Source: Bacteroidota bacterium | Lineage (GTDB): Bacteria > Bacteroidota > Bacteroidia > Flavobacteriales > Weeksellaceae | Reading direction: 5' to 3' | Assembly (NCBI GenBank): GCA_023457935.1 | Contig: JAEXBA010000068.1 | Span: 1 to 64,000, forward strand | Length of the DNA: 64,000 bases | Program-made: the position numbers and the translations under genes | In this document: positions 1 through 9,160 of the stretch, in pieces | How the letters are laid out: each line of letters starts with the position of its first letter | Numbering within the stretch: position 1 is the stretch's first letter | The notes under the pieces: generated by a model | Databases searched by the model: none | What the model was told of the DNA's origin: nothing | What the model saw: the letters and a program-made list of their open reading frames with translations, nothing else

Positions 1-82
1 CCGCCGGAACGAGGAGTATGAGCGGACAGCCCGGCCCGAACTGTCCGGCCACAGCACGGAGTGAGGGATTTGCCCAAATAAA
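1..82. repeat. GC-rich dispersed intergenic repeat, copy A (cut by window edge)
   Basis: This GC-rich stretch downstream of rplY shares a 19-bp identical core (positions 8-26, containing GAGGAGTATGAGCGGA) with 47213-47231. Both copies end in GCCCAAATAAA (72-82 here). The middle differs between copies. No gene is apparent. The composition is unlike the AT-rich surroundings. I read it as one member of a dispersed repeat family; the left end lies outside the window. Confidence 0.6.
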
Positions 83-109
83 AATCCCGACAGTAAATGC
101 CGGGAAATA
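82..109 (-). terminator. Probable terminator of rplY
   Basis: On the minus strand a short stem (TCCCG paired with CGGGA, with flanking A/T pairs) is followed by a T-rich run just after the rplY stop codon. The stem is short, so efficiency is uncertain. Confidence 0.5.
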
Positions 110-129
110 TTGTAAATCTTTTCTGGAGA

Positions 130-774
130 TTATTCTGCTGCTGGAGCATCTGCTGCAGGAGCTTCTCCTTCAGCCGGAGCTGCAGTTTCTTCTTCATCTT
201 CATCATCTCCACCGGCACCGCCTTTCATTGCAGTTCTAGACATCTTCACAGCAACAACTACTGCGTTGTCCGGATGCATGAAAGAGAATCCTTCTGCTTT
301 GATATCACCTACATAAAGTTTGTTACCAATCTTAAGCGGAGTTACATCAACAACGATTTCATCCGGAAGATCTGCAGGAATAGCTTTGATTTTCAGTTTT
401 CTGAAAGACTGACGAAGTACACCACCCGCTACAACACCTTTTGCACGGCCAGTGATTCTTACAGGAACTTCCATAATTACCGGCTTGTCATCAGACAGCT
501 GGTAGAAGTCAACATGAAGAATTTTGTCTGTAATCGGGTGGAACTGGATATCCTGAAGTACGGCAGGAATAGTTTCACCATCAATAACAAGCTCAGCTGT
601 GTGTGCTTCAGGAGTGTAAACCAGGTTTTTGAATGATTTCTCTTCTGTAGAGAAGTTCAATGGTTCTTTACCTCCATAAACAACACAAGGAACTAGCTCA
701 GCATCACGTAAAGCTTTTGTAGACTTTTTGCCCACGCTTTCTCTTTTTGTACCTTGAATTGTAATAGATTTCAT
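130..774 (-). CDS. rplY: 50S ribosomal protein L25/general stress protein Ctc
   Basis: This protein binds 5S rRNA in the large ribosomal subunit. At 214 residues it is the long TL5/Ctc form: an N-terminal L25 beta-barrel (about 1-90, starting MKSITIQGTKR), a C-terminal TL5 domain (about 95-180), and an acidic, Ala/Glu-rich tail typical of Bacteroidota homologues. The ATG start fits the family N-terminus. It lies downstream of prs on the same strand, as in many bacteria. It has its own promoter and a terminator separating it from prs. Confidence 0.95.
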   Translation of the reverse strand: MKSITIQGTKRESVGKKSTKALRDAELVPCVVYGGKEPLNFSTEEKSFKNLVYTPEAHTAELVIDGETIPAVLQDIQFHPITDKILHVDFYQLSDDKPVIMEVPVRITGRAKGVVAGGVLRQSFRKLKIKAIPADLPDEIVVDVTPLKIGNKLYVGDIKAEGFSFMHPDNAVVVAVKMSRTAMKGGAGGDDEDEEETAAPAEGEAPAADAPAAE

Positions 775-801
775 TACTTAAAAAATTAAATTTTGAGAGT
801 G

Positions 802-831
802 CAAAAATAATAAAAAATTCCGAATCTGCAA
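802..831 (-). promoter_or_regulatory. Bacteroidota-type promoter for rplY
   Basis: Read on the minus strand, TTG (829-831) is followed after 19 bp by TATTTTTG (802-809), matching the Bacteroidota sigma-A consensus. The -7 box lies 27 bp upstream of the rplY ATG. The promoter overlaps the terminator of the upstream gene prs. Confidence 0.65.
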
Positions 832-848
832 TTGGCGATCCGGAATTT
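812..848 (-). terminator. Terminator of prs
   Basis: On the minus strand an 8-bp stem (AAATTCCG with CGGAATTT) is followed by a T-rich run. It lies between the prs stop and the rplY start and is interleaved with the rplY promoter. Confidence 0.55.
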
Positions 849-872
849 GATGTTTATCTTTTTGATTATCTG

Positions 873-1811
873 CTAAATGATAAATTTATCGCTGATAGAT
901 TTGTGTTCGTGCACCATTTTCATCACATCGGCAAAAAGAGAAGCACAGCTCAGTACTTTTATTTTGGAGCTAAGTTCTGTTTTAATCGGAATAGTGTCTG
1001 TTACAATAACTTCCAAAAGCTGTGAATTGTTGATATTTTCATATGCCTTCCCCGAAAATACGCCATGACTTGCCATTGCGCGGACAGATTTTGCTCCGTT
1101 GGCCATCAGAATATCTGCAGCTTTGCACAGTGTTCCGCCTGTATCAATCATGTCATCAATAAGAATAACGTTCTTATCATTCACATCACCGATAAGGAAC
1201 ATTTCTTCTACAACATTGGCTTTCTTACGTTCTTTGTAGGCAATTACGACTTCAGCACCAAGATGCCCTGCGTAATTTTTCGCTCTTTTTGCTCCGCCCA
1301 TGTCAGGAGAAGCAATGGTAAGGTTATCAAGATTTAATGACTGAATATAATCAATAAAAATAGTTGAGGCATAAAGATGATCAACCGGAATCTCAAAGAA
1401 TCCCTGAATCTGATCTGCGTGAAGATCCATCGTCATAATTCTTGTTGCGCCCGCTGCTGTAAGAAGATTTGCAACCAGTTTCGCTCCGATCGGCGCTCTT
1501 GGCTTGTCTTTTCTGTCCTGTCTTGCCAAACCATAGTAAGGAATAACAACAGTAATATTTTTTGCCGATGCGCGTTTTGCTGCATCAATCATCAGCAGAA
1601 GTTCCAGAAGATTGTCTGCCGGCGGAAATGTGGATGCGATAAGAAACACCCTTCCTCCACGAACCGACTGGTCTAAAACCGGCTCAAACTCGCCGTCGCT
1701 GAATTCCTGAAAATTAATTTTGCCAAGTTCCTGGCCGTAGTGCATTGCAATTTTTTCGGCCAATGCTTTACTTGTTCTGGTGGAAAACAAATAGGTTGCC
1801 TGATCTGCCAT
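873..1811 (-). CDS. prs: Ribose-phosphate pyrophosphokinase (PRPP synthetase)
   Basis: Transfers pyrophosphate from ATP to ribose-5-phosphate, making PRPP for purine, pyrimidine, histidine and NAD synthesis. The 312-residue length is normal for class I enzymes. Visible motifs are the N-terminal FSDGEF segment, the RQDRKDKPRAPI flexible loop, MDLHADQIQGFF, and the PRPP-binding loop VILIDDMIDTGGTL near 215-230. Cytoplasmic. Transcribed toward rplY from its own promoter. Confidence 0.97.
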   Translation of the reverse strand: MADQATYLFSTRTSKALAEKIAMHYGQELGKINFQEFSDGEFEPVLDQSVRGGRVFLIASTFPPADNLLELLLMIDAAKRASAKNITVVIPYYGLARQDRKDKPRAPIGAKLVANLLTAAGATRIMTMDLHADQIQGFFEIPVDHLYASTIFIDYIQSLNLDNLTIASPDMGGAKRAKNYAGHLGAEVVIAYKERKKANVVEEMFLIGDVNDKNVILIDDMIDTGGTLCKAADILMANGAKSVRAMASHGVFSGKAYENINNSQLLEVIVTDTIPIKTELSSKIKVLSCASLFADVMKMVHEHKSISDKFII

Positions 1812-1832
1812 TTTACTTTTTTATTAGTTGTG

Positions 1833-1840
1833 CAAATTTA
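1833..1840 (-). promoter_or_regulatory. Candidate -7 box for prs
   Basis: The minus-strand sequence TAAATTTG is a perfect TAnnTTTG box, 21 bp upstream of the prs ATG. A convincing -33 TTG is not evident because the adjacent sequence is the upstream terminator. Confidence 0.5.
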
Positions 1841-1841
1841 G

Positions 1842-1876
1842 AAAAAATAAAACCACCTGAAAAGACAGATGGTTTT
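1842..1876 (-). terminator. Terminator of the GDSL lipoprotein gene
   Basis: An 11-bp stem (AAAACCACCTG with CAGATGGTTTT in plus-strand coordinates) is followed on the minus strand by T residues. One position pairs as G-U only in the minus-strand transcript, which fits the direction of the upstream gene. Confidence 0.7.
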
Positions 1877-1901
1877 AAAAATTATGATTAATTCATTCAG
1901 T

Positions 1902-3410
1902 TTATGGGAAGATCACTCCACTGTAGCTGTTTGCGTTAACCTGAGGAAGCGTTGAACCGTATTTCAGGTTAATTGCTTTAATAAACTCATTTGCGATTAC
2001 AGCATAACCTCTTCCTGTAAGGTGTACACCGTCAAGAGAGAATGTTCCTCCGGTTACAAATTTCGCTGTGTATTTCACACCGTCGAACTGAAGTCCGGAT
2101 GCAGCTGCAAGAGAATTCATCTTTGCACTCGCGTTTACCAAAGCCAGGTTTTTAGCCGTAGCTACAGAAGAAATATGAGCATTGAAAGCTGCAGTAGCAG
2201 TCAGAACTTCATCTACCTCACTCGTCGTCTGATCTCCGAATTTACCTGTAAGTACATGCTTGTCATCAAGCGGGAAGGTTACCCCAAACTTATTAAACGG
2301 AGCTACCGCATAAGGAGAAGACGGAGCAGTTCCGATGACAGAACTTGTGGTAAGCAATACCAAATCTGCTGCGGTTGCATGACGGGCCTGTCCGAAAACC
2401 AATCCCATCAGACCTGCCTGCTGTGCCGGAACACCTGCGCCCACAAGACCCTGGGTAATCTGAACCTGTCTGTTCGGTAAAGACTCATCCTTAATAAGCA
2501 CTGGGTTATTAGAAGTTGTAAGTGTAACGAATCTGCCACTGTCTCCGGTCATGCTCAGAATCTGTTTCAGCGGCCCAAACACCTGTGTGTTCAGCTGAGT
2601 TACAGAAGCTGCATCCAGCGGTACAGGATTGTACGGTACTGTATTGAAAAACGGAATACTGGTTACATTAGGAATATTAGCAACTACGCCTTTAGCGCCA
2701 TTTGCTGTAAGATTGTTAACGATTGCTGAGTAAGCATCTTTGAAAGTCTGCACAGGCGTAATAGGATTGGTACCGTCGCCACCGGAAGTGGAATAGCCCA
2801 AAACATCATTATTACCTATCCACAGTGAGAAGAATGTTGGCTGCTGTGCCATTGCATCACCCAAAACTGTGGCCGATGGAGAAGATGAAAATCTTACGAA
2901 ATAAGGGTTTGCAGTTCCGGCAGGAAGATTGGCTGCACTACCGTAACCCGGCGCCAGAAGGTGAAAAGATTTTGCACCGGGAATCCCCATATTCTGGTAA
3001 GGCCCCTGACCTGAGATATTCGCCAGCGTAGTAGTTCCGCTTCCAGTGGAAACTACAGGAGATAGTGAACCTGTGGAAGAAACTGCAAGAACAAGTTTAT
3101 TCGAAATTCCTACGGAAGGAATTCCTCCCAGTTCATCTGCCATTAATGGCTGTTTAAATGTCTGCGCTCCGCCTGCTAGCTGCATCTGCTGTGCGATCAT
3201 CGCCGGAAAAGATTCATTCTGTCCGCTGATATACAGAGCACCGTCACGATAACCCGAAGTAAGAGAGTTCCCCAGTGCAACATACTTGCTGAAGTTTGCC
3301 GAACCGCTGGATACAGCTACTCCGGTTACATCTTTGTCAAAATCGGTATCACAGCTGTAGGTTGTTAAAAGCGCAACGGCTGCAAATCCTGAGATTAATA
3401 TTTTTTTCAT
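1902..3410 (-). CDS. SGNH/GDSL-family hydrolase lipoprotein
   Basis: A 502-residue secreted protein. The N-terminus MKKILISGFAAVALLTTYSC has a type II signal peptide with its lipobox Cys near 20. Block I (ALGNSLTSG, about 46-54) carries the GDSL-type nucleophile Ser, the WIGNND motif near 198-203 is block III, and DGVHLTGRG near 464 supplies the catalytic Asp and His. These are hallmarks of SGNH esterases; the substrate is unknown. The gene starts 11 bp after the FadL-like porin gene, so the two probably form an operon, perhaps for lipid or ester uptake and hydrolysis (inference). Confidence 0.85.
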   Translation of the reverse strand: MKKILISGFAAVALLTTYSCDTDFDKDVTGVAVSSGSANFSKYVALGNSLTSGYRDGALYISGQNESFPAMIAQQMQLAGGAQTFKQPLMADELGGIPSVGISNKLVLAVSSTGSLSPVVSTGSGTTTLANISGQGPYQNMGIPGAKSFHLLAPGYGSAANLPAGTANPYFVRFSSSPSATVLGDAMAQQPTFFSLWIGNNDVLGYSTSGGDGTNPITPVQTFKDAYSAIVNNLTANGAKGVVANIPNVTSIPFFNTVPYNPVPLDAASVTQLNTQVFGPLKQILSMTGDSGRFVTLTTSNNPVLIKDESLPNRQVQITQGLVGAGVPAQQAGLMGLVFGQARHATAADLVLLTTSSVIGTAPSSPYAVAPFNKFGVTFPLDDKHVLTGKFGDQTTSEVDEVLTATAAFNAHISSVATAKNLALVNASAKMNSLAAASGLQFDGVKYTAKFVTGGTFSLDGVHLTGRGYAVIANEFIKAINLKYGSTLPQVNANSYSGVIFP

Positions 3411-3421
3411 TTTTTATCGTA

Positions 3422-4657
3422 TTAAAAAACATTATAAGACAGTCCTAAACCAACATAATATGCTTTAGCTTTCGCCTGTCCAGAGAAGTTATAATAACTG
3501 TTGTTGAAAGTTCTGCTTTTTGGGAAAGAGAAGGCCGCAGCCAAATCTACACCAAGTCCGCCAAATTTAAGTCCAAGTCCTGCCGTTGCTACATGCGCAT
3601 CAAAAGAAGGTGTTTCCGGAATGAAATAATCATCCTCGTATGGAGCTTCATCGTAGTACCAACCAACGCGGGCCGCAATCATATCATTGATTTTATACTC
3701 CGTTCCGACTCTGATGGTTCTCGTATTATGGAAGTTTTTCGGCGTTACCAGTTTGGTAGGATCAGTCGCCTGGTTTCCAACCGGCGCATTTTCAAAATCC
3801 AGGGTCAGCTGGTCATAACGCTCCCAACCAGTATAGTTGAAGTCTGCAGAAACTTTCCAGTTCGGTTTGATTTTATAGGTTGCACCAATCGTGAACTCTT
3901 CAGGCAAAGGAAGCGTTGCTGTAAAATTATCCTGTCCGTTTGCATCCAGCCCCACCAAAGGGAAAAGATTGTTGGACATATTGAAAGTAACTTTTCCGTT
4001 TTCCGCTTTCATATCAACGGCAGAACGGTAAGCAATACTTACGTCCCATTTGGTATCCGGTTGGAAATAGAATCCCAAACCGAAACCGTGTCCGCTTGCC
4101 TGTTCATCATTGATGTTCATAGTGCCGTTAAACTGTGTTACGGCCTTATCCCAGTCTACACTTCCTTTGGAATAGATGTAGCTACCACCAACGGAAGCCC
4201 ATGGAGCAAGTTTTACAGAAACCATTGGCTGAAAATAAAGTGCCTTAAGCGACATTTTCTGAACCATTTCGCGCCCTGCCCAGTCTTCCTGCCACTGGAT
4301 CGTACTTCCGTACGGAGTGGAGAAACTGAAACCAAGAGAAAGATTGTCCATCACTTTGTAAGCTACAGCCGCGTAGATAGGAGTACCGGTTGGGTTCTCG
4401 GTTTCGTAGCTCTGCAGTGTATTGGTGTTCTGATAGGTAACTGTAGAAAAAGCACCGAAACCACCTGCTGCAACACTCAGTTTATTAGGAATAAAGGAAA
4501 TTCCTGCAGGATTAAAAAATGCAACACTCGCATCCTCAGCATGTGCACTGGTATGAGCCATTGCAAGCTGTTTTACACCCTGAAGCGAAACTCTGAAACC
4601 GCCAGCGTAACTGAAAACTCCAGCAAGTAATGCGGTAGAAATTAGAAGTTTTTTCAT
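3422..4657 (-). CDS. OmpP1/FadL-family outer membrane porin
   Basis: A 411-residue outer membrane beta-barrel with a cleavable signal peptide (about 1-19). The FadL-like N-terminus (SLQGVKQLAMAHTSAHAEDA followed by FFNPAG) is characteristic of the hydrophobic-compound transporter family. The C-terminus (YVGLGLSYNVF) ends in an aromatic residue typical of OMP strands. It is first in an operon with the GDSL hydrolase. The substrate (long-chain fatty acids or other hydrophobics) cannot be deduced. Confidence 0.88.
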   Translation of the reverse strand: MKKLLISTALLAGVFSYAGGFRVSLQGVKQLAMAHTSAHAEDASVAFFNPAGISFIPNKLSVAAGGFGAFSTVTYQNTNTLQSYETENPTGTPIYAAVAYKVMDNLSLGFSFSTPYGSTIQWQEDWAGREMVQKMSLKALYFQPMVSVKLAPWASVGGSYIYSKGSVDWDKAVTQFNGTMNINDEQASGHGFGLGFYFQPDTKWDVSIAYRSAVDMKAENGKVTFNMSNNLFPLVGLDANGQDNFTATLPLPEEFTIGATYKIKPNWKVSADFNYTGWERYDQLTLDFENAPVGNQATDPTKLVTPKNFHNTRTIRVGTEYKINDMIAARVGWYYDEAPYEDDYFIPETPSFDAHVATAGLGLKFGGLGVDLAAAFSFPKSRTFNNSYYNFSGQAKAKAYYVGLGLSYNVF

Positions 4658-4680
4658 AAGTAATTAGAAATTATTATTGC

Positions 4681-4688
4681 CAAATATA
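4681..4688 (-). promoter_or_regulatory. Candidate -7 box of the FadL-GDSL operon
   Basis: TATATTTG on the minus strand fits TAnnTTTG, 23 bp upstream of the FadL-like start. The 280-bp divergent region (4658-4937) contains this box, the plus-strand box at 4899 and otherwise only AT-rich sequence. Confidence 0.45.
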
Positions 4689-4898
4689 AAATTTATTTAA
4701 TTACAATGTTAAGGTTTCTTAATATTTTTAAACATCTGCGGGTTTTTTAATTATGTTTAAAATAATATGCAATGTGGAGTTTTGTTAATCAGCTGTTTAA
4801 TAATTCCTGCTTTTCTTTCGTTTTATATTAAACAGCATTACAGATTTAATATTATCACTTAAAAAACGCGTGGGCAACTGCCAAAACAAAAAAAATTC

Positions 4899-4906
4899 TA
4901 AATTTG
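4899..4906 (+). promoter_or_regulatory. Candidate -7 box of the ricT-gldH-PBP1A operon
   Basis: TAAATTTG matches TAnnTTTG, 31 bp upstream of the ATG at 4938. No clear TTG is seen at the -33 distance. Confidence 0.45.
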
Positions 4907-4937
4907 CAGGATTAACTTTGTTTAAAATATATATAAT

Positions 4938-6254
4938 ATGAGTTGTGGATGTAAAACATCCGGCGATTCTGGGCATTCGTGCGGAACCAAATCTTCCACC
5001 GGATGCGACAATGTAAATACCTGCGGTAACAGTTATAAATTAAGCGTTTTCGACTGGCTTTCAGATATAAAAAGCCCAGCCTCAAAAAATACAGATTTTG
5101 TAGAAGTACGTTTTAAGAACGACAGAAAATGTTTTTATAGAAATACCAACAATCTTGCAATAAACGTTGGAAGTGTGGTAACGGTAGAGGCCAGCCCGGG
5201 CCACGATGTGGGTGTTGTAAGCCTTACCGGAGAACTGGTTAAAATTCAGATGAAAAAGAAAAAATTCTCTGAAGAAAACCTGCAGCAGATTTACAGAATT
5301 GCCAACCAGAAGGATGTTGAAACCTGGCAAGAAGCCAGAAAAAAAGAAGAATCAGTAAAAATTGACGCCCGTAAAATAGCCCGGCATCTTCGTCTGGAAA
5401 TGAAAATTACAGATGTTGAATTTCAGGGCGACGGTTCAAAGGCGACGTTTTATTATACGGCAGACAGCCGTGTGGATTTCCGCCAGCTGATAAAAGAATA
5501 TGCGGGCGCTTTCCGTACGAAAATTGACATGAAGCAGATCGGTTTCCGTCAGGAAGCTGCAAAAGTCGGAGGTATCGGTTCCTGCGGACGCGAGCTTTGC
5601 TGCTCATCGTGGCTTACCGATTTCCGTTCTGTAAACACCAATGCTGCACGCTATCAGCAGCTGAGCATCAACCCACAGAAACTGGCCGGACAGTGCGGAA
5701 AACTCAAGTGCTGTCTTAATTATGAACTCGACAGTTATCTTGACGCGCTGAGTGATTTTCCGTCTTCCAACACTTCGCTGGACACGGTAAAAGGAAGAGC
5801 GTTCTGCATCAAAATCGACGTGTTCAAAAAGAAAATGTGGTTCGCTTATGCTGACAGCCCTGTCGCATGGTACGATCTTGATATTTCTGAGGTTAAGAAA
5901 ATGATTGCCCAAAACAAGAAGGGCGAAAAAGCTTCACCGCTGGAGGAAATCAAAACGCAGGATGTTTTTATAAAAAGCGTGGATCTTATTCAGGAAAACA
6001 ATGTTGACCGTTTTGAAAAGAAAAGGCGCAACAATAACAGCAAGAATAAGAACAGAAAGCCAGCTGAAAACCGCAATAACGCAAATAAAACCGGCGAAAA
6101 AACCCAGCAGAACGGTTCCAGAGAAAAACCGGCGCCAAGAAACCGGCAGCCACAGAAGAACACCAATGCAAAAACCGGTGATCAGCCACAAAACAGACCT
6201 TCAAAACCTAAATACAAGAAAAAACCAACACCAAAGCGCGATGGCGAAGCTTAA
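4938..6254 (+). CDS. PSP1/RicT-like regulatory-complex protein
   Basis: A 438-residue cytoplasmic protein with a Cys-rich N-terminus (MSCGCKTSGDSGHSCGTKSS) and a PSP1 C-terminal domain (about 90-290). The domain includes VGGIGSCGRELCCSSWL and LAGQCGKLKCCLNYE, Cys motifs shared with Bacillus RicT (YaaT), a component of a Fe-S-containing complex acting on RNase Y and phosphorelay. The last 90 residues are Lys/Asn/Arg-rich low complexity, probably nucleic-acid binding (inference). Its 3' end overlaps the gldH start by 14 bp, implying translational coupling. Confidence 0.85.
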   Translation: MSCGCKTSGDSGHSCGTKSSTGCDNVNTCGNSYKLSVFDWLSDIKSPASKNTDFVEVRFKNDRKCFYRNTNNLAINVGSVVTVEASPGHDVGVVSLTGELVKIQMKKKKFSEENLQQIYRIANQKDVETWQEARKKEESVKIDARKIARHLRLEMKITDVEFQGDGSKATFYYTADSRVDFRQLIKEYAGAFRTKIDMKQIGFRQEAAKVGGIGSCGRELCCSSWLTDFRSVNTNAARYQQLSINPQKLAGQCGKLKCCLNYELDSYLDALSDFPSSNTSLDTVKGRAFCIKIDVFKKKMWFAYADSPVAWYDLDISEVKKMIAQNKKGEKASPLEEIKTQDVFIKSVDLIQENNVDRFEKKRRNNNSKNKNRKPAENRNNANKTGEKTQQNGSREKPAPRNRQPQKNTNAKTGDQPQNRPSKPKYKKKPTPKRDGEA

Positions 6255-6711
6255 GATTTTAGGATTAATAGCTGTTTTCGCAGCGATGACTGGCTGCACG
6301 TCCGATTCGGGAGATATCCGGATGAATGAAATCAACGGCAGTTGGGACAAGAAAGCGGAGCAGAAATTCGATTTGCAGATCAGTGATTTTCAGAATCCCA
6401 AAAATATTATATTTGTTGTAAGAAACAACAGTGAATATCCGTACAGCAACATCCGGTTTATTGTAAATTTTACCAACCTTCAGAGTAAAAAAACAGAAAC
6501 GGACACGCTGAATTACATTCTTGCTAAACCAAACGGAGAATGGATAGGAACTGGTTACGGAGATACCAAGGAGACGCTTTTTCAGTACAGAATGAACCAC
6601 CGCTTTCCGGCCAACGGAAAATACCGTGTAGGAATTATTCAGGCCATGAGAAAAGATAAGCTTCCGGGTATCGAAGATATTGGGGTAAAATTAGAAAATG
6701 TAAAGCCATAA
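6241..6711 (+). CDS. gldH: Gliding motility lipoprotein GldH
   Basis: A 156-residue lipoprotein beginning MAKLKILGLIAVFAAMTGC, with the lipobox Cys at residue 19. I chose the ATG at 6241 because it gives a proper lipoprotein signal; the frame stays open much farther upstream, but only inside the ricT-like gene. GldH is required for gliding and type IX secretion in Flavobacterium johnsoniae, yet is also kept in non-gliding relatives. The arrangement ricT-like, gldH, PBP1A is typical of flavobacteria. It overlaps the upstream gene by 14 bp and ends 7 bp before PBP1A. Confidence 0.88.
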   Translation: MAKLKILGLIAVFAAMTGCTSDSGDIRMNEINGSWDKKAEQKFDLQISDFQNPKNIIFVVRNNSEYPYSNIRFIVNFTNLQSKKTETDTLNYILAKPNGEWIGTGYGDTKETLFQYRMNHRFPANGKYRVGIIQAMRKDKLPGIEDIGVKLENVKP

Positions 6712-6718
6712 TAACTGT

Positions 6719-9106
6719 ATGGAAAACAAACAGAGTAAGACAAATAAAGCATCCGGTACATTTCCGCTGCCGCCTAAAAAGCAGAAAAGCAGAGGCTGGA
6801 GAAAATGGGTGCGTTTCATCTGGATCGGTCTTATCATCGCCATTTTAGGCATTGCATCCCTGTTCTTTGCGACTTCGCAGGGTTTCTTGGGTGAGATGCC
6901 GGATGTTAAGGAACTGGACAATCCTGATATTTTTGTTGCCTCAGAGATTTACTCTTCAGACGGAGTGCTTCTCGGCAAATTTGAAAAGGAGAAAACGCAG
7001 CCGGTTACCTATAAGGATCTTCCGCCTTATCTTGTATATGCATTACAGGCGAAAGAAGATGAGCGGTTTAAAGAGCATTCCGGGATTGATTTACAGGCAT
7101 TTGCGCGTGCGGTTGTCTACCGCGGAAAAAGAGGTGGTGGTTCTACCATTACCCAGCAGCTTGCGAAACTTCTGTTCACGCCGGAACCCTCATCAAACCC
7201 GATAAAAAGAGGTTTTCAGAAACTGAAAGAATGGGTTGTGGCAGTAAGTCTCGAAAAACGCTACACGAAAGAGGAAATCATACAGCTGTATTTCAATAAA
7301 TTCGACTTCCTGTACAATGCAAACGGAATCGAAATGGCCTCGCGAATCTATTTCAACAAAACCACGAAGCAGCTCACTCTTCCTGAAGCAGCGGTTTTTG
7401 TGGCCATGCTTGAAGCTCCGGTTCGTAACAATCCTATGAAGAATCCGGAAAAAGCTGAAGAGAGAAGAAATTTGGTACTCAGACAGATGCGCGATACAGG
7501 TTATCTTGATGAAGATACGTACCAAAAAGCCATCGCTACGCCGATAAAACTGGATTACCGTCCCGTAAAATCTATAGACGAAGGTTATTCAGCGTACTAT
7601 AAGTTTTATTTAAGAAAAGAAATTCAGAGCTATCTGGATGAACACGAAAAGAAAACAGGAAAGAAACTGAGCCTCTTTAAAGACGGTCTTAAGATTTATG
7701 TAACCCTGGATTCCAAAATGCAGGTTTATGCGGAAGAAGCAATGAAGGAACACCTCACCGATCTTCAGCGAAGCTTTAATGCAGAACAGCGCGGAAGAAA
7801 AAAAGCGCCTTTCTATGATATTTCAGATAAGCAGATTGATGATATCATGATGACTGCCGTTAAAAGAACAGGCCGTTACAAACAGCTGAAGGCGGCAGGC
7901 GTTTCTGAAGATTCCATTATGCTGGACTTTAACAAACCAGTGAAAATGAGCCGCTTTACATGGGCCGGCGAAGAAGAAGTAGAAATGTCACCGATGGACT
8001 CCATCCGTTATCATAAGCAGATCGCACAGGCCGGCTTAATGTCGATGGTTCCCGGAACCGGTGAAATCAAAGCATGGGTTGGAGGCATCAACTGGCAGCA
8101 TTTTCAGTACGACCATATTAAGCAGGGAAAAAGACAGGTTGGTTCAACCTTCAAACCGTTTGTTTATGCAGCGGCAATTATGAACCTGGGCATGACGCCT
8201 TGTTCCACTGTTTCCAACGCAACATTTAACGAAAGAGGTTACCGTGTTCCTGGCCGTGGTGGAAATCCTACACTAAAGGAAGCGCTGGGACATTCCATGA
8301 ACCCTGTGGCTGTACGTCTGATGGACATGACCGGAACTGACAAAGTAATCCAGCTTGCACGTGATCTCGGTGTAACCGAAGAAATTCCGAGAGGTCAGCT
8401 TGCAGTTGCACTCGGCGCATCCGATATTACCATCTTCGAAATGCTTGGTGCATACAGTACATTTGCGAATTACGGAAACTACATCAAACCGGAAATGATC
8501 TGGCGTATTGAAGATGCAAACGGAAGGGTAATTAACGAAGTTAAAAATGAAACCAAGGAAGTAATGAACGAAAAGTACGCATACACCATGATTGAACTGA
8601 TGAAAGGTGTAGCAGAATTCGGTACTGCTTCCGGTGAACTGGGCCGCCGCGGAATCAGCAAAGGGGTTGAGATCGCAGCAAAAACCGGAACAACACAGAA
8701 CAACTCCGACGGTTGGTTTATGGGCATCACGCCAAACCTTGCAACAGGGGTTTGGGTCGGCTGGGAAGACCGTGCAACCCACTTCCGGAGTACCGGTGAA
8801 GGACAGGGTGCAAAAATGGCATTGCCGATCTGGGCCATTTTCATGAAGAAAGTTTGGGCAGACAAAGACCTTGGCATTTCTCCGGACGATAAGTTTGTGA
8901 AACCTTCCGACTGGCAGGGCGGATGTCAGGATCTTCAGGGACTTGGTGGCGGTTATGGCGACGAGGGGCCCCTGCAGACACTGGAAGAACTGAAGAACCC
9001 TACGATAGAAGAACCCGTCAACACCGGACCGAAAAAACCGACCAAAAAAGAAGAAGATGTAAACGAAACCATTAACAGTGGCGACGACATCGATTTCAAC
9101 AAATAA
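6719..9106 (+). CDS. mrcA: Penicillin-binding protein 1A (bifunctional)
   Basis: A 795-residue class A PBP that polymerises and cross-links peptidoglycan. It has a basic N-terminus, one transmembrane helix (about 32-51) and a family 51 transglycosylase domain with catalytic motif EDERF (Glu113) and GGSTITQQLAK. The transpeptidase domain has nucleophile Ser476 in GSTFKPF and the KTGT motif at 655. The C-terminus is Lys/Glu/Pro-rich and probably disordered. Last gene of the ricT-like/gldH operon, followed by a terminator. Confidence 0.95.
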   Translation: MENKQSKTNKASGTFPLPPKKQKSRGWRKWVRFIWIGLIIAILGIASLFFATSQGFLGEMPDVKELDNPDIFVASEIYSSDGVLLGKFEKEKTQPVTYKDLPPYLVYALQAKEDERFKEHSGIDLQAFARAVVYRGKRGGGSTITQQLAKLLFTPEPSSNPIKRGFQKLKEWVVAVSLEKRYTKEEIIQLYFNKFDFLYNANGIEMASRIYFNKTTKQLTLPEAAVFVAMLEAPVRNNPMKNPEKAEERRNLVLRQMRDTGYLDEDTYQKAIATPIKLDYRPVKSIDEGYSAYYKFYLRKEIQSYLDEHEKKTGKKLSLFKDGLKIYVTLDSKMQVYAEEAMKEHLTDLQRSFNAEQRGRKKAPFYDISDKQIDDIMMTAVKRTGRYKQLKAAGVSEDSIMLDFNKPVKMSRFTWAGEEEVEMSPMDSIRYHKQIAQAGLMSMVPGTGEIKAWVGGINWQHFQYDHIKQGKRQVGSTFKPFVYAAAIMNLGMTPCSTVSNATFNERGYRVPGRGGNPTLKEALGHSMNPVAVRLMDMTGTDKVIQLARDLGVTEEIPRGQLAVALGASDITIFEMLGAYSTFANYGNYIKPEMIWRIEDANGRVINEVKNETKEVMNEKYAYTMIELMKGVAEFGTASGELGRRGISKGVEIAAKTGTTQNNSDGWFMGITPNLATGVWVGWEDRATHFRSTGEGQGAKMALPIWAIFMKKVWADKDLGISPDDKFVKPSDWQGGCQDLQGLGGGYGDEGPLQTLEELKNPTIEEPVNTGPKKPTKKEEDVNETINSGDDIDFNK

Positions 9107-9111
9107 TCATC

Positions 9112-9143
9112 AAATCCTTCTGAGAAACCGGAAGGATTTTTTA
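9112..9143 (+). terminator. Terminator after PBP1A
   Basis: Stem AAATCCTTC with GAAGGATTT (9112-9120 and 9131-9139) plus a T run, directly after the PBP1A stop. Confidence 0.75.
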
Positions 9144-9148
9144 TTTCC

Positions 9149-9156
9149 TATTTTTG
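9149..9156 (+). promoter_or_regulatory. -7-like box abutting the selO start
   Basis: TATTTTTG fits TAnnTTTG but ends only 4 bp before the selO ATG, so if used it would yield an almost or fully leaderless mRNA. No clear -33 TTG is seen. Confidence 0.35.
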
Positions 9157-9160
9157 AAGC

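Noticed and set aside
97..636. Long plus-strand frame opposite rplY
   Set aside because: Antisense shadow of a clear ribosomal protein gene, with no family features.
3593..4630. 345-codon plus-strand frame opposite the FadL-like gene
   Set aside because: Cys/Arg/Phe-rich composition and complete overlap with a well-supported porin gene show it to be a shadow frame.
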